64,000 bases of DNA from Roridomyces roridus (Eukaryota; Basidiomycota; Agaricomycetes; Agaricales; Mycenaceae): positions 1,054,001 through 1,118,000 of the forward strand of contig JARKIF010000010.1 of NCBI GenBank assembly GCA_029378245.1, written 5' to 3'. Made by a program: the position numbers and the translations under genes. Shown in pieces: positions 10,207 through 21,189 of the stretch. Each line of letters begins with the position of its first letter. Position 1 is the stretch's first letter. Under the pieces are notes generated by a model. It saw only the letters and a list, made by a program, of their open reading frames with translations. It was not told the DNA's origin and made no database searches.

Positions 10207-10996
10207 ATGCAAGACGGCCACTTTTCTGGCGTCCCACTCGAGTCCGACCCTGAAATATTCAACACCGTTCTGCGCGGTCTTGGCGTCCATTCACTCGAAT
10301 GCCGCGACGTTCTCTCCGTACACACTGAAGACTTGCTCCCTGGCGCGGACCTAGCCCTCCCGACGCCAGTGTACGCCCTCATACTGCTGTACAATGCCAC
10401 CGAAGAATATGAAGCGGGCATACGCGCTGCGCGGCAGAAGGAGCGCGATGAAGGGCGCGGGTATGCCGGACGAGGGGAGGACGAGCCCGTGTTGTGGTTC
10501 GAGCAAAAGATTCGACACGCGTGTGGGTTCTTTGCTCTGCTGCACGCTGTCGCGAATCTACCTGAGAGGGACAAGTTCATTGGTGCGTGTCCTCTTGCCA
10601 TAGAAACTGGACTGGTCCGAGATATTGGTAGCACCGGACTCCCTCCTGGCCAATCTCCTCGCCACAACCATCCCTCTCGAGCCAACCGAGCGTGCTGATG
10701 CACTCAAAGCTTCCGCCGCCCTCGCGCAGGTATACAACCCCGCCTCCCAGCGCGGCTCGACGCCGATAACTGAGGAAGTACGAGGACACTACGTCTGCTT
10801 TGTCCCCTCGCCCAAGAACGGACATATATACGAGCTCGACGGCGGCAAGAATGGGCCTGTCGATCATGATGCCCTCCTCGGAGGGGATCGCGATACTTTG
10901 AGCGGGGGCATGAAGCTGGTGAGGGACTTTATCAGGGATAATCTGGACCCGCAGAATCCAGGGTTTCATGTCTTGGCGTTGGTGGCGAACGAGTGA
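10207..10996 (+). CDS. Ubiquitin carboxyl-terminal hydrolase (UCH, peptidase C12; UCHL3/Yuh1-like)
   Basis: Cysteine protease that removes small adducts from the C terminus of ubiquitin after its terminal Gly-Gly. Two exons (10207-10582, 10632-10996) give 246 residues, close to the 230 of UCHL3. The start is supported by GVPLESDPEIFN, the family N terminus. All catalytic positions are present: Gln100 and Cys106 in EQKIRHACGFF, His178 in RGHYVCFV and Asp195 in IYELDGG. HACG...LLHAVAN is the conserved active-site helix. The region around residues 75-95 (RQKERDEGRGYAGRGED) is longer and more charged than usual. It acts in cytosol or nucleus to recycle ubiquitin. It is independent of its neighbours (P450 upstream, UGT convergent downstream). 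Family identification is very secure. Confidence 0.93.
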
Positions 10997-11095
10997 GATT
11001 GAATGTATGTTGAATTTGTAGGATTAGGGACACAATCTATGTACTCTGCGCAGCCCACCAACGCCCAGCAAGAACACTACCAGCGATTGCTGCTC

Positions 11096-12898
11096 CTAAA
11101 ACGCAGCCAACCGTTTGATCTCCGCCGCCGCCTCACCTTTTCTAGCCTCCCTCAATGCCTTGGCCATCTTCACCGCGTTTTGCGCAATAGCCCTCCCCCT
11201 CTCCCCACGAGCCTTCTCAAACGTCTCTACAAACTCCTTCGTAGCATCCTCCACCCTTCCCGTAATCTCCGGTCCGTAACGCAACGACGGCCCAAGCTGC
11301 GCACCCGCCCTCACCTGCAGTAGCTCAATCGCCACAGGACTGGGCTCTTGCGAGAGCAGTGCAGCGTTCACCGGTTGCTCCGCATTCGTAGGCCAAATGA
11401 TGAGCGGGATGCCTGGGACAGGGATTCGGCCGTCGAGTTGAATCCCCCGTGCGTGAGGAACCACCCGACTGCGCCGCTCTGGAGGATTGCGCGCTGCTCG
11501 ACCCAAAAGTCGCATACGAGACCCCGGCCGCTCGAGTTGACGCGCTCGATGGTTTCTTTGGGAGAGATGCCAATTTGCCGCCCAGCGCGAAGATGAAGGG
11601 AATGGGGTGGGGAGTGAGAGGAGGGTGTCTATGAGGGCTGCGATGTGCCCTGGCGTAGCGACCGGAAAGAAAAGTGAACTGTCGAGGGTAAGATGCGTCG
11701 AAACCATCTCCACTATCGACACTCACCCGAAAGAGATGTACAACACAGACTTGGGACCATATTTGCTGACTGCATCGTTCAAAAAGGTCTTGACGACAGG
11801 GTTGGTAGGAGACTCGAACGAAGACTCAAAGTCGTCCTTCCAGCATGCTTCGTGCGTTTGCAGGCCCACAGGGAAGAATTCCTGCCCGCGCTCTCGACAT
11901 AATTCTTTCCAATACGGCAGGCCGACGGGCTCCAGGCACGACGTTGAGGGAGCGATATACCCGTCCGTCACCCTGGCGAACTTTTGCGACGCGGCGAGGA
12001 GGAGGCCGATCCCCTCGGCAGCCCCGCACCCGTAAGCCCAGCGTTCGTAGTCGTACATGTCCGGCGCACCGGGCAGCTTGACGACCATGCCTGTAGTCTG
12101 GGCCTGTAGTCTGGTCTTTCCCGTTCGCTGCAAACACGACCTGAGGAAGATATTGAACGACCCCAAAACCGCAGAGATGAACGCAACTCACCGTCTGCAA
12201 ATCTCGTCCCTCGAGCGACCCTTCCTCCTTGCTTCGTCGGCAAAGATCTCGTCTGCGATGGCAGAAAAATCGTAATCGGTGAGTTGGGCCGGCATCGACA
12301 CCACCGCGGAGGAAAACCACATAACCATCTTGGCGTCCGGACCCAAGATCTCCTTTGTTTGGTCAACGACGAACCCGCCACCCATGAAATCCAACTGCAA
12401 AATCAAGTCACCGTTTAGTATTCCCGGAGACGAAGACGAGCAAAAAGCGTACGTGGACAGTGCGCGGCTTCGGCCACCCCTCGCTGCCCACAGCGAGCTT
12501 GGCAATCGTCTCGAGCCACCCTGCAACGGTCTCGCCGAACACAACTTGCACTTGCTCCGGCGAAAATGGGAGGCTGCTCACTGGTGAATTGGTATTCAAT
12601 CCATAAAAAAGAATTAGGCGCACTCTTTATCTCCCACACCAATAATCCGCAACCTCGCCGGGTCGTATTCGCACGTACTCAGTTCAGTTTCCATCTGTGC
12701 GACTGAAAACCGGGATCGCATTGATATCAAGAACAACATGAACATATAGGCTGGCATACCGAGGATGTTGTGCTGCATCATGGTGACCACGAGGTTGGGA
12801 TTCGCCTTGAGCATTTGGCACGCAATGTGGATGTAGCTGACGGTGTGTCCCCAGGCGGAGATGAGCATCGTCGCGATGTGATGGGTGTCGGTGGACAT
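11096..12898 (-). CDS. UDP-glycosyltransferase (GT1), with three apparent 1-nt shifts
   Basis: Transfers sugar from a UDP-sugar to a small acceptor. From the ATG at 12898: TMLISAWGHTVSYIHIA (N-terminal acceptor-domain motif with HxxxH-like start), RIIGVGDK, FSPEQVQVVFGETV, FMGGGFVVDQTKEILG, LPGAPDMYDYERWAYG, KSVLYISFG, SLFFPVATPGHIAALID, then the donor-sugar signature region DFWVEQRAILQSGAVGWFL followed by THGGFNSTAESLSQ and IPLIIWPTNAEQPVNAALLS. The His of THGG and the closing acidic/Gln position are visible, so the UDP pocket is intact in concept. Between about 11600 and 11405 the open frame shifts three times, each consistent with one missing base at a short homopolymer (near 11598, 11560 and 11411); the three together restore frame. 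This is either a recent pseudogene or sequencing error. The gene ends at 11096 with EIKRLAAF. Confidence 0.8.
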
Positions 12899-13834
12899 GG
12901 TGCTCTAGCGATCTAACTGCAGAGGAACGGGGATGGGGAAGTGGGAAGTGGATTTGATTATATGGCGCGGCAGGCAAATTATAGAGGCTCCCCAGCGGTG
13001 ATGCTGTCAAGGCTAGCATTGAGATATGTGCACCTGTTTCTAAATGCCGAGGGGCCGAGCCGTGTTTTTGAAATGAGTTTGCCGACATGCGTTGATGTTG
13101 TAATGAAGAAAAGGAGGGATGGCCTTGAAATTACACCAGTCAAAGTTCCGAAAACTTCCAAGTCAATTCGAGATCGTGGCCGTGTACAAGGATTCCGGAG
13201 GATGCAGTGACATCGACGCAGGGACAAGGGTTTGCAGAAAGGAGTGCAAGTCAATAGCTCACAGGACAAACTCGCTGGAGGAGAGCGACGGGTCTCGAAG
13301 ACATACAGACGCGGAAGCACCCGGTCCAACGCAGAAGATTCCCTTGGTATTGTGATAACGACCAAACAGAGATGACCGCGGACTATTGGGTCTCGGTGGG
13401 CCAGAGACGTCCACGAGAGTCGACTGCATTAATGGTTGTGGTCCGATCGCGAGTGAGAACCCAGAGGGCACTGGATTCTGGAGGATGTGCATTGATTGGG
13501 TGTGTGAGAGAGCTAGGAGGGGACGGATATGAGTCGAGACTCAAACTCCGGACGAATCGTAGCTCTCTGGAGTGGCTTTCCTTGAAATTGGGATTCTAAA
13601 GGTCCCCGGTCCACCGAAAGAGGACAGCAGTTCGGAGGCAGTGAGTGTCAAGCTGTCTCGGACCAGGGCAAGCGGTCAAGAACATTGCCTACCAGACTTC
13701 CCTCCGTGCCTTCTGCGTAAATAAGCACACAGTGTGCGAATCGAAGTTTGAGACAAGTGGGAGAAGAGAAGCGGCATTGATCTGATCAGCATCAAAAAAG
13801 CTGAAGTAAGCATCGGGACGTCTCCTTGTCCTCC
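12899..13834. other. Intergenic between divergent UGT and Dip1-like genes
   Basis: No gene recognised. The left side is the UGT promoter (an AT-rich stretch near 12955-12985 on the minus side). A 128-codon minus-strand ORF at 12979-13365 has no family features or splice logic. Confidence 0.5.
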
Positions 13835-16058
13835 ATGGCCATCCTCGAAGACGATCTGGGCATCGTCTACCTCGTGGACAACGCTCAGCAGTTCTGGTCA
13901 GGTACTCTGCATGTCCTGAGTCATACTCCGCTGGGCTCACGGCCTCCCCGTAACAGAATTGGAGGACATACTCGCACTGCCCAAGGACGAAGTGCACACC
14001 CTGGCCCTCCTCGACGCCACGTTGAAAAGATACCTCGCCTTCTGCGCCGCATATCACGGTGCCCAATCCGCTATCTGCTGCCACACCCGTCTAACTTCAT
14101 ACCAGAGCAGTACCTGCAGAGTCCACTCCAGCTCGAGCATGCGTGCAATCTCATCGTACAGTCGGAGCTTTTCGCTTTTCACTCGGAGCGGATGTGTGAG
14201 ATTATGGCGGAGGAGGCCCGTACGGTGCGTCACTAGCTTGTCTGTCGGACCAGAATCTCATACACCGCCGCAGAATACGGATCCACACTCGCAACTCATC
14301 TCGTACCACGTCCTCCTCTGCCACGGCCGGCGGCGCTCAGACTTTTTCCGGTCCCACAAACGCTGGTTCCCCCTCCTTCCGCTGCTCATGGATCACGTAC
14401 TCGTCGAGATCGATTCGGACGTCGAGGATGCTTACTTTGGGAATGCTGGGACGTCCAACCATGTGGCGACGTCAGTCCCCGTTCCGATCGAAGCCAAACT
14501 GCGAAGCTTGTGCATCAGACTGTTGTATGAAGTCTGTCGTGTGCAGAAGTTTTCGGTCCAGGATCTTCGTGCGTTCGCCTTTCTCATACTCTCATGCTCG
14601 ATTCTGAGGTTATCAGGAATATTCGACGATGCGTTTATCGACTACCTGTTCGACCTCGTCGAGGAGACCCGGCATATGCAGGAGGAGACGCTCAACTATT
14701 CCGTCATCAAGCTCATCGTGGCTTTGAACGAGCAATTCATGGTGGCGTCCTTACCCAAGGAGGCCGACGGCACCACTTTTGCTCCTGATGCAAACGAACC
14801 GAAGAATCGTGTTCTCCGCGTTCTCATGCGCCGGCTTGGATCCAGCCAGACCTTTGGCGAGAACATGATCTTCATGCTGAACCGTGCTCGTGAGTGTTCG
14901 CTTCTCATCTCGTCCGAGTGCTCATTTCAGTATAGAACGCACGCCGGAGGATTTGTGCATGCAGCTTTTAGTCCTCAAACTTCTTTATCTGCTCTTCACG
15001 ACCAAGGGCACGTCCGAGTATTTCTACACCAACGACCTCTGCGTCTTGGTAGACGTTTTTCTGCGCGAGTTGGCAGATATGGATGATGAGAGTGAATCCG
15101 TACGTAAATCCATCTTTTCAACACGAGGTTTTCTTCTGATGTCGCTCAGCTACGCCACACATATCTCCGTGTTCTGCATCCGCTACTCACCAAGACGCAG
15201 CTGCGCGACGTACCATACAAGCGGCCGCAGATCGTGTTCGCCCTCGAATCTCTCACCAGTCATTCCAGTATTCGGGATATCAGCCCTACGACGCGACGGC
15301 TGGTGGAACGGTGTTTGAGCGGGGATTGGTGCGTCCAGCTTCGGAAGTCGACGCACGCGCAACCTCGTGGTGATCCTCTATCGGACGAGGACGGGCGACA
15401 TGGGAGTGGGTCGAGCGAGGCGTCAGCACGTAATCCGATGGCCATGCCGTCCGCGTCGGCACAGCTCCAGCGCTCGGCCTCGGGTCGTCGGACATTGAAG
15501 AGTAGCAAGAGTGTCGAGTTTTTGAAGGGCTATTCGGCGACGCAGCCCAAGGAGCGACCTGCGACACGGTCAGCGCTTGATACTGGTGCTCCTCGAAGGC
15601 CGAGTAATGCGAGTTCGATCAATTTGGTGGCCTCTGCGACGGCACCGATTTCGAGCAGCCTCGCGTCGCCGATACGAAAGGGGAGTGCTGACTCGGGGCC
15701 TGTGGACGGATCGTATGCGGATCGTCATCGGATGCCGCGCCCGGGTTACACGAACGATCTATCTGCCTCGCCCGCCCAACAACGTACCAATTCGCTGCTC
15801 CCCCCTCCCATGAGCGTCGTCAGCAGCAAAAGCGATTCGAACCTTCCTCCATCATCCCTCTCTCTTTCGACCTCGCCTACGGCTGCGGCCTTCCAAGTGC
15901 ACATCGAGCCCCCGCAACGCAGGTCGGCGCCTCCTCCGCCACCGAAGCGAAGGAAACCTCCTGCGATTCCTGTGGCTAACGGGGGGGCTACGATTACGAC
16001 TATTCGTTCGTCGGTTTCGAGTCCGCTTGCAAAGAGCAAGTTCTCTGCGTCCTCCTGA
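13835..16058 (+). CDS. Dip1/Ldb17/SPIN90-family actin regulator
   Basis: Seven exons (13835-13901, 13957-14058, 14106-14224, 14274-14568, 14617-14889, 14936-15099, 15150-16058) give 642 residues. The first two thirds carry the leucine-rich SPIN90/Ldb17 domain: [78 protein letters not shown] and [13 protein letters not shown]. Family members (S. pombe Dip1, S. cerevisiae Ldb17, animal SPIN90) activate Arp2/3 complex without a pre-existing filament and seed actin patches at endocytic sites. The C-terminal third is disordered, rich in Ser/Pro, and ends in [18 protein letters not shown], a polybasic polyproline module suited to SH3 partners (known for Ldb17). The start is the ATG at 13835; a TTG a few codons upstream is not needed. 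Well conserved and intact. Confidence 0.88.
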
Positions 16059-16966
16059 TCTTTTCGGGGGGATGGATTTTGTATTTATAGAGACGATACG
16101 CAATTGCGCAACACTTATAGTATTAGCGGAGCTGGACCATACATTTTTCTTCTTATTCGTTAGCTTGTTTGAAGAGCCATTGAGATGGAAGGGCGGGATT
16201 GGTCTGGGTTCGGTGACGTTGAACCCTCGATTTCACATGGTAAGGATCCTGTTCTCAGCAACGCCAAGAACACCGGGATTCAACAGGTCTGGGCTGGCCA
16301 CAGTGGTGATCGTTAAGCTCATGCCCGGGGTTTGGGCCCTGACCGGGAGCATGGGTTGTCGCTGGGCTGCGGCCACACAGCCCGCTTGACGAAGTTTTCA
16401 TTCCCCATACATTTACACAACAAACAACATACTCGGTGTGAAAGTGCCGCAAAAGCCTGTGCCATCCGTTCGAATCTTGCCAAGTAATTAGTAAAGCCTC
16501 AACTCGAACACGACGGCCTGGTCTCGCCGTGTTTGAACACCGGCACCGAGGACCGAGTATGAATCCGAATCAGTTCCGAAAGATCAATCATATTGGCTGG
16601 TACCTCAGTGCAACACAACAAGGGAGAAGCGGTGTCAATTTTGGACCGTAATCGGCCTGCTTTGGCCGTGTGGTTTGAAGGACAGCCTGCTAGCCAACTG
16701 CTAGCATGAAAAAATGCCTCGCGAAAATCAATTTGTGGATTCAGATTTACGTCCTACCGCCGGTATACATTCAGACACAGGAGCGTCGGAGCCTGAACGG
16801 CGACGAAATTTGGAGTCTTCCTCCGACGGCCATCGCACGTTCACTCCAGCGGCGCGGCACCTAGCCGGATGTTTCAATTGAAACCCAGAGCGCGTGATCA
16901 AGATTTGTTACCTCGACATCACTGTCATCGGCGTAAACTGGCCTCTGTTTTAAGCGACGGGCGCAC
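16059..16966. other. Intergenic, no gene seen
   Basis: About 0.9 kb between the Dip1-like gene and the small secreted protein. It contains only short ORFs and the upstream region of the 17061 gene. Confidence 0.5.
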
Positions 16967-16974
16967 TATATAAG
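16967..16974 (+). promoter_or_regulatory. TATA box of small secreted protein gene
   Basis: TATATAAG, 87 nt upstream of the ATG at 17061, followed by a pyrimidine-rich CT leader (about 17010-17045) typical of strongly expressed fungal genes. Confidence 0.6.
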
Positions 16975-17060
16975 GACCTCCAGGACGCTCAAAGACCTCA
17001 GTCACTGACCCACCCAACTCCACTCAATCTCCCTTCCCTCCTTCACAACTCACAATCACA

Positions 17061-17572
17061 ATGCGCGCTACTTTCGCCATCTCGACCCTCCTGTTCGCCG
17101 CCGTCGGCCTCGTCCAAGCCAGAGACGACAGAGAGCTGTTCACCATCCCTTCTACCACCACCATGGATGCTTTCACTAAGGCGTACGTCGGCAGTTGTCT
17201 TTCCTGCTTGTAGCGTCTCAACTCAACATCTGAATCCCATAGTTTCACCACCGAGTGCAACACCTGGGCACCCGCCCTCGGCGCTGGGCTCGTCCAGGCC
17301 AGCGACCTCGTCGAGCTCGGTGACTTCCAGGGAAAGAACACCGACAGTGCGTTGCCTGTCCTTTTATCGAAACAAGACACTGACTGATGGATCCCTTTCT
17401 TTTTGCAGCTGAGGTCAGACTCGTCTGCGTAAGTGCCATTCATGAGCCTGTTCTGCGCTCGAAAGCTGATTTAATCCAAATGCAGTCTTACTGGGACGGC
17501 TCCGACCCCTCCACGATCGAGCTGTTCACCGAGGACATTGCCGAAGGTCTCGGTGCCACCCTGGATCTTTGA
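17061..17572 (+). CDS. Small secreted protein, 110 residues, unknown function
   Basis: Four exons (17061-17182, 17243-17346, 17409-17428, 17486-17572). The signal peptide MRATFAISTLLFAAVGLVQA is followed by a short mature protein of about 90 residues with two cysteines (in TTECNTW and RLVCSYW), probably one disulfide. The tail ELFTEDIAEGLGATLDL is acidic. A strong TATA box and a CT-rich leader suggest high expression. Exon 3 is only 20 nt. No family is recognised; size and secretion make it an effector-like candidate, but that is inference. Splice joins keep frame throughout: phase 2 at 17182, then ACT built across the 17346/17409 junction. Confidence 0.8.
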
Positions 17573-17771
17573 GTTGTTGGACTCTGGTTCGTAGTATTGG
17601 ATAATGAATGCTTGATTAAAATCCTATTTTGCGCGTCTCTTGGTTTTCCGGATCGGCGAAAGTCTTCAACTTCCGACTCGTTGAACTGGGAATGTGTATA
17701 GAATGGTTTTCAGGGGTCATTACAGGTGTCGACCCGACGAGGAGTTACAAAAGCGGATGGCACACCATGGT

Positions 17772-18770
17772 TCATACTGAAGGGATCAAGCCCGACACTC
17801 GCCCATCTGCTGAGATTCGAGGGGGCATCAACCGATTGCGAATATACGACCCTGCCCAGATGACAGAGCGGACAACCATGTCCGCTCCTCTGATGAGAAA
17901 CTGCAACCCGAGGATCACGCAGAATATTACGGCCAGGAAGACAACGAAAGTCGGTACAACGCTGAAAGCGATCTGCCCTATGAACAGGACCAAGGCCCCT
18001 AGAGCGATGAGGGCGCCGAATAGAGATAGTCTTGCGGAGAGGGAGAAGAATATGTATGAGCCGTAGATGTCTCGTGCGCGTGTCTGGTCGAAGGGTTTAG
18101 ATTTTACTCTTTGAAAGAGAGAGACGCTACCAGGAATATATCAGGAGGAAGCCGATAGAATCGTAGTAGAAACCAGCCATCGGAGACCAGTCCGAAGCTT
18201 GTTGCGATCCCACTTGCGGCTATTGCCTTTTGAGCAAGTGCGTTGACGTTGAATACGCTCTGGGAGCCTAACGTGAACACGGACGTTTGCAATCTGAATT
18301 CACGCGCGTTTCAAACTTTCCGGTTGGGATAAAATGTGCCAAGACGTACGCCAGCAGTCCGAGCAGCTAGGCAATTTGAGTAAGAAAGCCATCCAATTGA
18401 AGTTGCTGCTGCTCACCATACTCCCGACATAAACCCACTCCCATCTCAACTGTTCCAGAATTCGATCAACGAGTTCCAAATTTCCGGTATCCTCCACCGC
18501 GATCAGCGCGGTCTTTAGGGCACCGTGGATCGTCAACGAGTCGAAGAACTGTTTCAATAGATCGCCGCCCTACCACATTACATGGGTCAGACACGGCTGT
18601 GCAGACAAAATGGTACGCACAGGGAAGGACCCCGCAGTACCGTGACACTCTCGATCTGCGCGGAGACTGGGATAGCTTTTCCAAGTGAATAGGATGCTAA
18701 GGACGAGGGCGAGGAGCAAGGTAGCGAGAACTAGACGAAGATGTCGGTTGGGGGCAGGTAACTGGTGCAT
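17772..18770 (-). CDS. Predicted membrane protein, about 264 residues
   Basis: Five exons on the minus strand from the ATG at 18770. Exon 1 holds an N-terminal transmembrane helix (LRLVLATLLLALVLSILF) after a short basic head. Exon 2 encodes a soluble helical part (GALKTALIAVEDTGNLELVD). A tiny exon (LLGLLA) is followed, after an intron with a GTACGT donor, by QTSVFTLGSQSVFNVNALAQ. The last exon has two further hydrophobic helices (LSLFGALIALGALVLFIGQI and TFVVFLAVIFCVILGLQFLI) and a short tail ending PSV. I do not recognise the family. The exon 3/4 join was chosen because a plain reading hits a stop while this intron keeps frame. It is convergent with the small secreted protein gene. Confidence 0.65.
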
Positions 18771-18882
18771 CTTCAGAGCAGAGGAGGAGGAGGATTGGAA
18801 CCGAAACGGTGTTTGCTGCCGCAGACGTGTAGCCAGATGTGGACTCCGTTACTCAGCACTTTGAGCATCGCCTCGCAAGCAC

Positions 18883-18915
18883 TTAAACACCGCCCTTCGG
18901 ACACTGGGTGTTTAA
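18883..18915. promoter_or_regulatory. Inverted repeat upstream of DJ-1 gene
   Basis: TTAAACACC and GGTGTTTAA are separated by 15 nt. The same inverted repeat (8 of the 9 arm bases) occurs upstream of the second DJ-1 copy at 25943-25973. It could be a dimer binding site or a hairpin remnant. Confidence 0.45.
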
Positions 18916-19127
18916 ATGCGTGAGGCTACCAGAAAGAGAGAGATACGAGTCACGACAGGCAGAAGTCGCGGTGGGAGGAAGAAAGGATGACGACGCTCGA
19001 GATCTCCGATCACTTCTTCTTTGCCGCTTCCACAACATCGGGCTCTTCGGAGTCTCCAGTAACACGACGCGCGACAGGCTCGGGCATGGTTTCCGCGACG
19101 AGAACGCGCATGACTCAAAGGATGACA

Positions 19128-19133
19128 TATAAA
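19128..19133 (+). promoter_or_regulatory. TATA box of DJ-1/PfpI gene
   Basis: TATAAA, 37 nt upstream of the ATG at 19165; the corresponding TATATAAA is kept in the second copy at 26192-26199. Confidence 0.6.
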
Positions 19134-19164
19134 CCCGGACAAAATAGACGCTTCGCACTTCATC

Positions 19165-19959
19165 ATGGCCACCAAGACCCTCACCGTCGCTGTCTGCATT
19201 TCCAACGAAGTCGTCCTGTCGGACTTCGTCCAGCCTATAGAGATCCTTGCAAACATCAACGAAACGCATAACCCGCTCACCGGTGACCCCGTCGATGTCC
19301 CCTTCCAGGTCGTCTTTGACTACCTCGCCCCGACGCTCGACCCGATCGTCTCAATCGCAGGCCCCGCCTCAGCCACATTCAATCCGACCAAGACGTACGC
19401 TGAAGGCATGGCCATGCAGTACGACATCCTGTGGGTCCCCGCTGGCCCACGGCTGCACTCTGCCACCCTGATGGACCGTACGCCAAAGGAGGAACTCGAC
19501 TTTATCCGAGCACAGGCCCCGAACGCAAAGTACATTCTCTCTGTGTGCAGTGGCGCGATTCAGCTTGCAATGGCGGGTGTCTTGTCGGGCAAGCGCGCCA
19601 CGACGAACAAGGCGTTTTATAACCTCATCACAGTGCGTTTTTCCCAGAGTCCGTGTGACACGGAGGCTGATTTGAATGAAGGAAGCGCCTGGGAATGCCA
19701 AAGATATCAAGTGGGTGCCCAAGGCGCGGTGGGTTGTCGACGGGAATGTGTGGACGAGTTCGGGTGTTTCTGCAGGTGCGCTATGATGCCACTACCCACT
19801 TATATCTACGCTTACTTCCATCCAGGGAGCGATATGGCCCTAGCATTTCTGGAACACCTGGCCGGGGCCAAGCTCGCGCGCCAGGTGCGGAACATTGTCG
19901 AGATCCCCGAGGTCAGCAGTGGCGACGACGTGTTCGCGGGTGTGCATGGGTTGGTGTAG
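19165..19959 (+). CDS. DJ-1/PfpI family protein, isonitrile hydratase-like, intact
   Basis: Three exons (19165-19632, 19682-19775, 19826-19959) give 231 residues, the usual length for this family. The N terminus shows the [10 protein letters not shown] element with Asp20 and Glu26, matching the acid positions of the active site. The nucleophile elbow is [10 protein letters not shown] with Cys128, followed by [32 protein letters not shown] and [15 protein letters not shown]; this layout is that of isonitrile hydratase and similar cytosolic PfpI proteins. The likely reaction is hydration of an isonitrile or a related glyoxalase-type reaction; the substrate is not readable from the sequence. A TATA box lies 37 nt upstream. 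It forms a duplicated pair with the downstream ZR gene; the second copy at 26231 is broken, so this is the only functional DJ-1 copy in the window. Confidence 0.88.
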   Translation: MATKTLTVAVCISNEVVLSDFVQPIEILANINETHNPLTGDPVDVPFQVVFDYLAPTLDPIVSIAGPASATFNPTKTYAEGMAMQYDILWVPAGPRLHSATLMDRTPKEELDFIRAQAPNAKYILSVCSGAIQLAMAGVLSGKRATTNKAFYNLITVRFSQSPCDTEADLNEGSAWECQRYQVGAQGAVGCRRECVDEFGCFCRCAMMPLPTYIYAYFHPGSDMALAFLEHLAGAKLARQVRNIVEIPEVSSGDDVFAGVHGLV

Positions 19960-21157
19960 CGGATGCCAAAAAAAGCATTTCCCCGAGCCGGTCTGATTTC
20001 GAACGGTGAGTGATTCTCCCTTCCCTTTGCCTCCGATTGAAGCTGTATACGTCCGCCGAAAAAGCTGTAGATTATCTATACCAAAATATATCCTTCCTCT
20101 ACATCCTTGTCTCTCACACAGCCCGTCGCCATGCACTGCGTCGGTATATGTTTATCTACAAGATGTGCCTCCGCTTCGCTCCGGCAACGGGAGCTTTTCA
20201 CCACCGTTAAATTTGATTTTATGCTGCACTCTCTAAGTACCCGCATCAACAGATTCAACACTACAGTCAGTGCAACCATGAGGACTTGGACTTGGCGACA
20301 CAATTCGACATAAGCTTCATCCACATCGTGGCACGCCTCGTCGTCACATCGCAATATTCTGATATTCATATCCTCTAGATTCCCTCAGGGTCCCGATCCG
20401 GCGGCGTGCATCGCACAGCTGAGCGGGACTGCGTGATACGTGTCAGTTGGGGGCAGAGAAAGAGTGGGATTGCGTACATGATAGCCTCGAGCTGCTCGTT
20501 CGCGCGCAGAGCTCCACTGCAGTGTAGTGGGCGAGATTTTTGCAGCAACCAGTATTCGGCACATGACGGGTAACACACGGGATGATGTGGGACTATGGCA
20601 GGCTGCAGCCAAGAATGAAAGCTCCGTCTTCGACGATCAGTTGTGGAACGACGGCGATAACCAGCAAGCTCAGGAAAAAAAAAAGCGGCAGAATCAGCGA
20701 GGGAAGCAGCAGCCAGAACGAAGCGGGGGGGAGATAGGGTTGGCCCAGAAAGATGGCCGGAGTTCCACCTCGCAAGAAGCCAGTGTGGCGTTTGATACGG
20801 GATTCCAGATAACTTGAAGTATTGTCAAGGACGGCACAGTTTGGGCACAGTGGAAGAGTGGGGATGACGGCCAAAGGTCTGGAGGGAGCAGGTTGGGGGA
20901 GGAATGAGGGAACGGGCTCCCCACAGTGTGTTTTATATGTGGGGCCTGGGCTCTGCCGGAGAGACGCGTCAAATCGGCCCAATGCTGTAGCTGTCAAGAA
21001 AGCTGTAGAGCTGTCACCGTGCGAGAATGGAAACAAAGGATCCAAGAAGGATCTCACAAAGCTGTTAAGAAAGCTGTTAAGAAACCCATTCGACGAGTGA
21101 GATGAGCGTAAAGAGAAAGTCCATTTGGGGATAGACTGACAGATGTACAAACAAAAA

Positions 21158-21181
21158 GGAGCCATAATCTTAAAGAACGGA
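21158..21181. repeat. Direct repeat flanking CpG-poor segment, left copy
   Basis: The stretch beginning GGAGCCATAATCTTAAAGAA recurs at 22523-22546. More degenerate similarity ('gaaagctgtt', 'caaatgg/ccatttgg' context) extends upstream of both copies, so the segment between them may be an insertion or the product of local duplication. Confidence 0.6.
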
Positions 21182-21189
21182 TTATGAGA

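Noticed and set aside
12979..13365. 128-codon minus-strand ORF upstream of the UGT
   Set aside because: No recognisable motif or splicing; likely chance ORF in promoter DNA.
20593..21165. 190-codon minus-strand ORF as a membrane protein gene
   Set aside because: Hydrophobic C-terminal part but no family, no conserved copy with a frame, and it lies in a repeat-rich segment; kept only as a note in the segment description.
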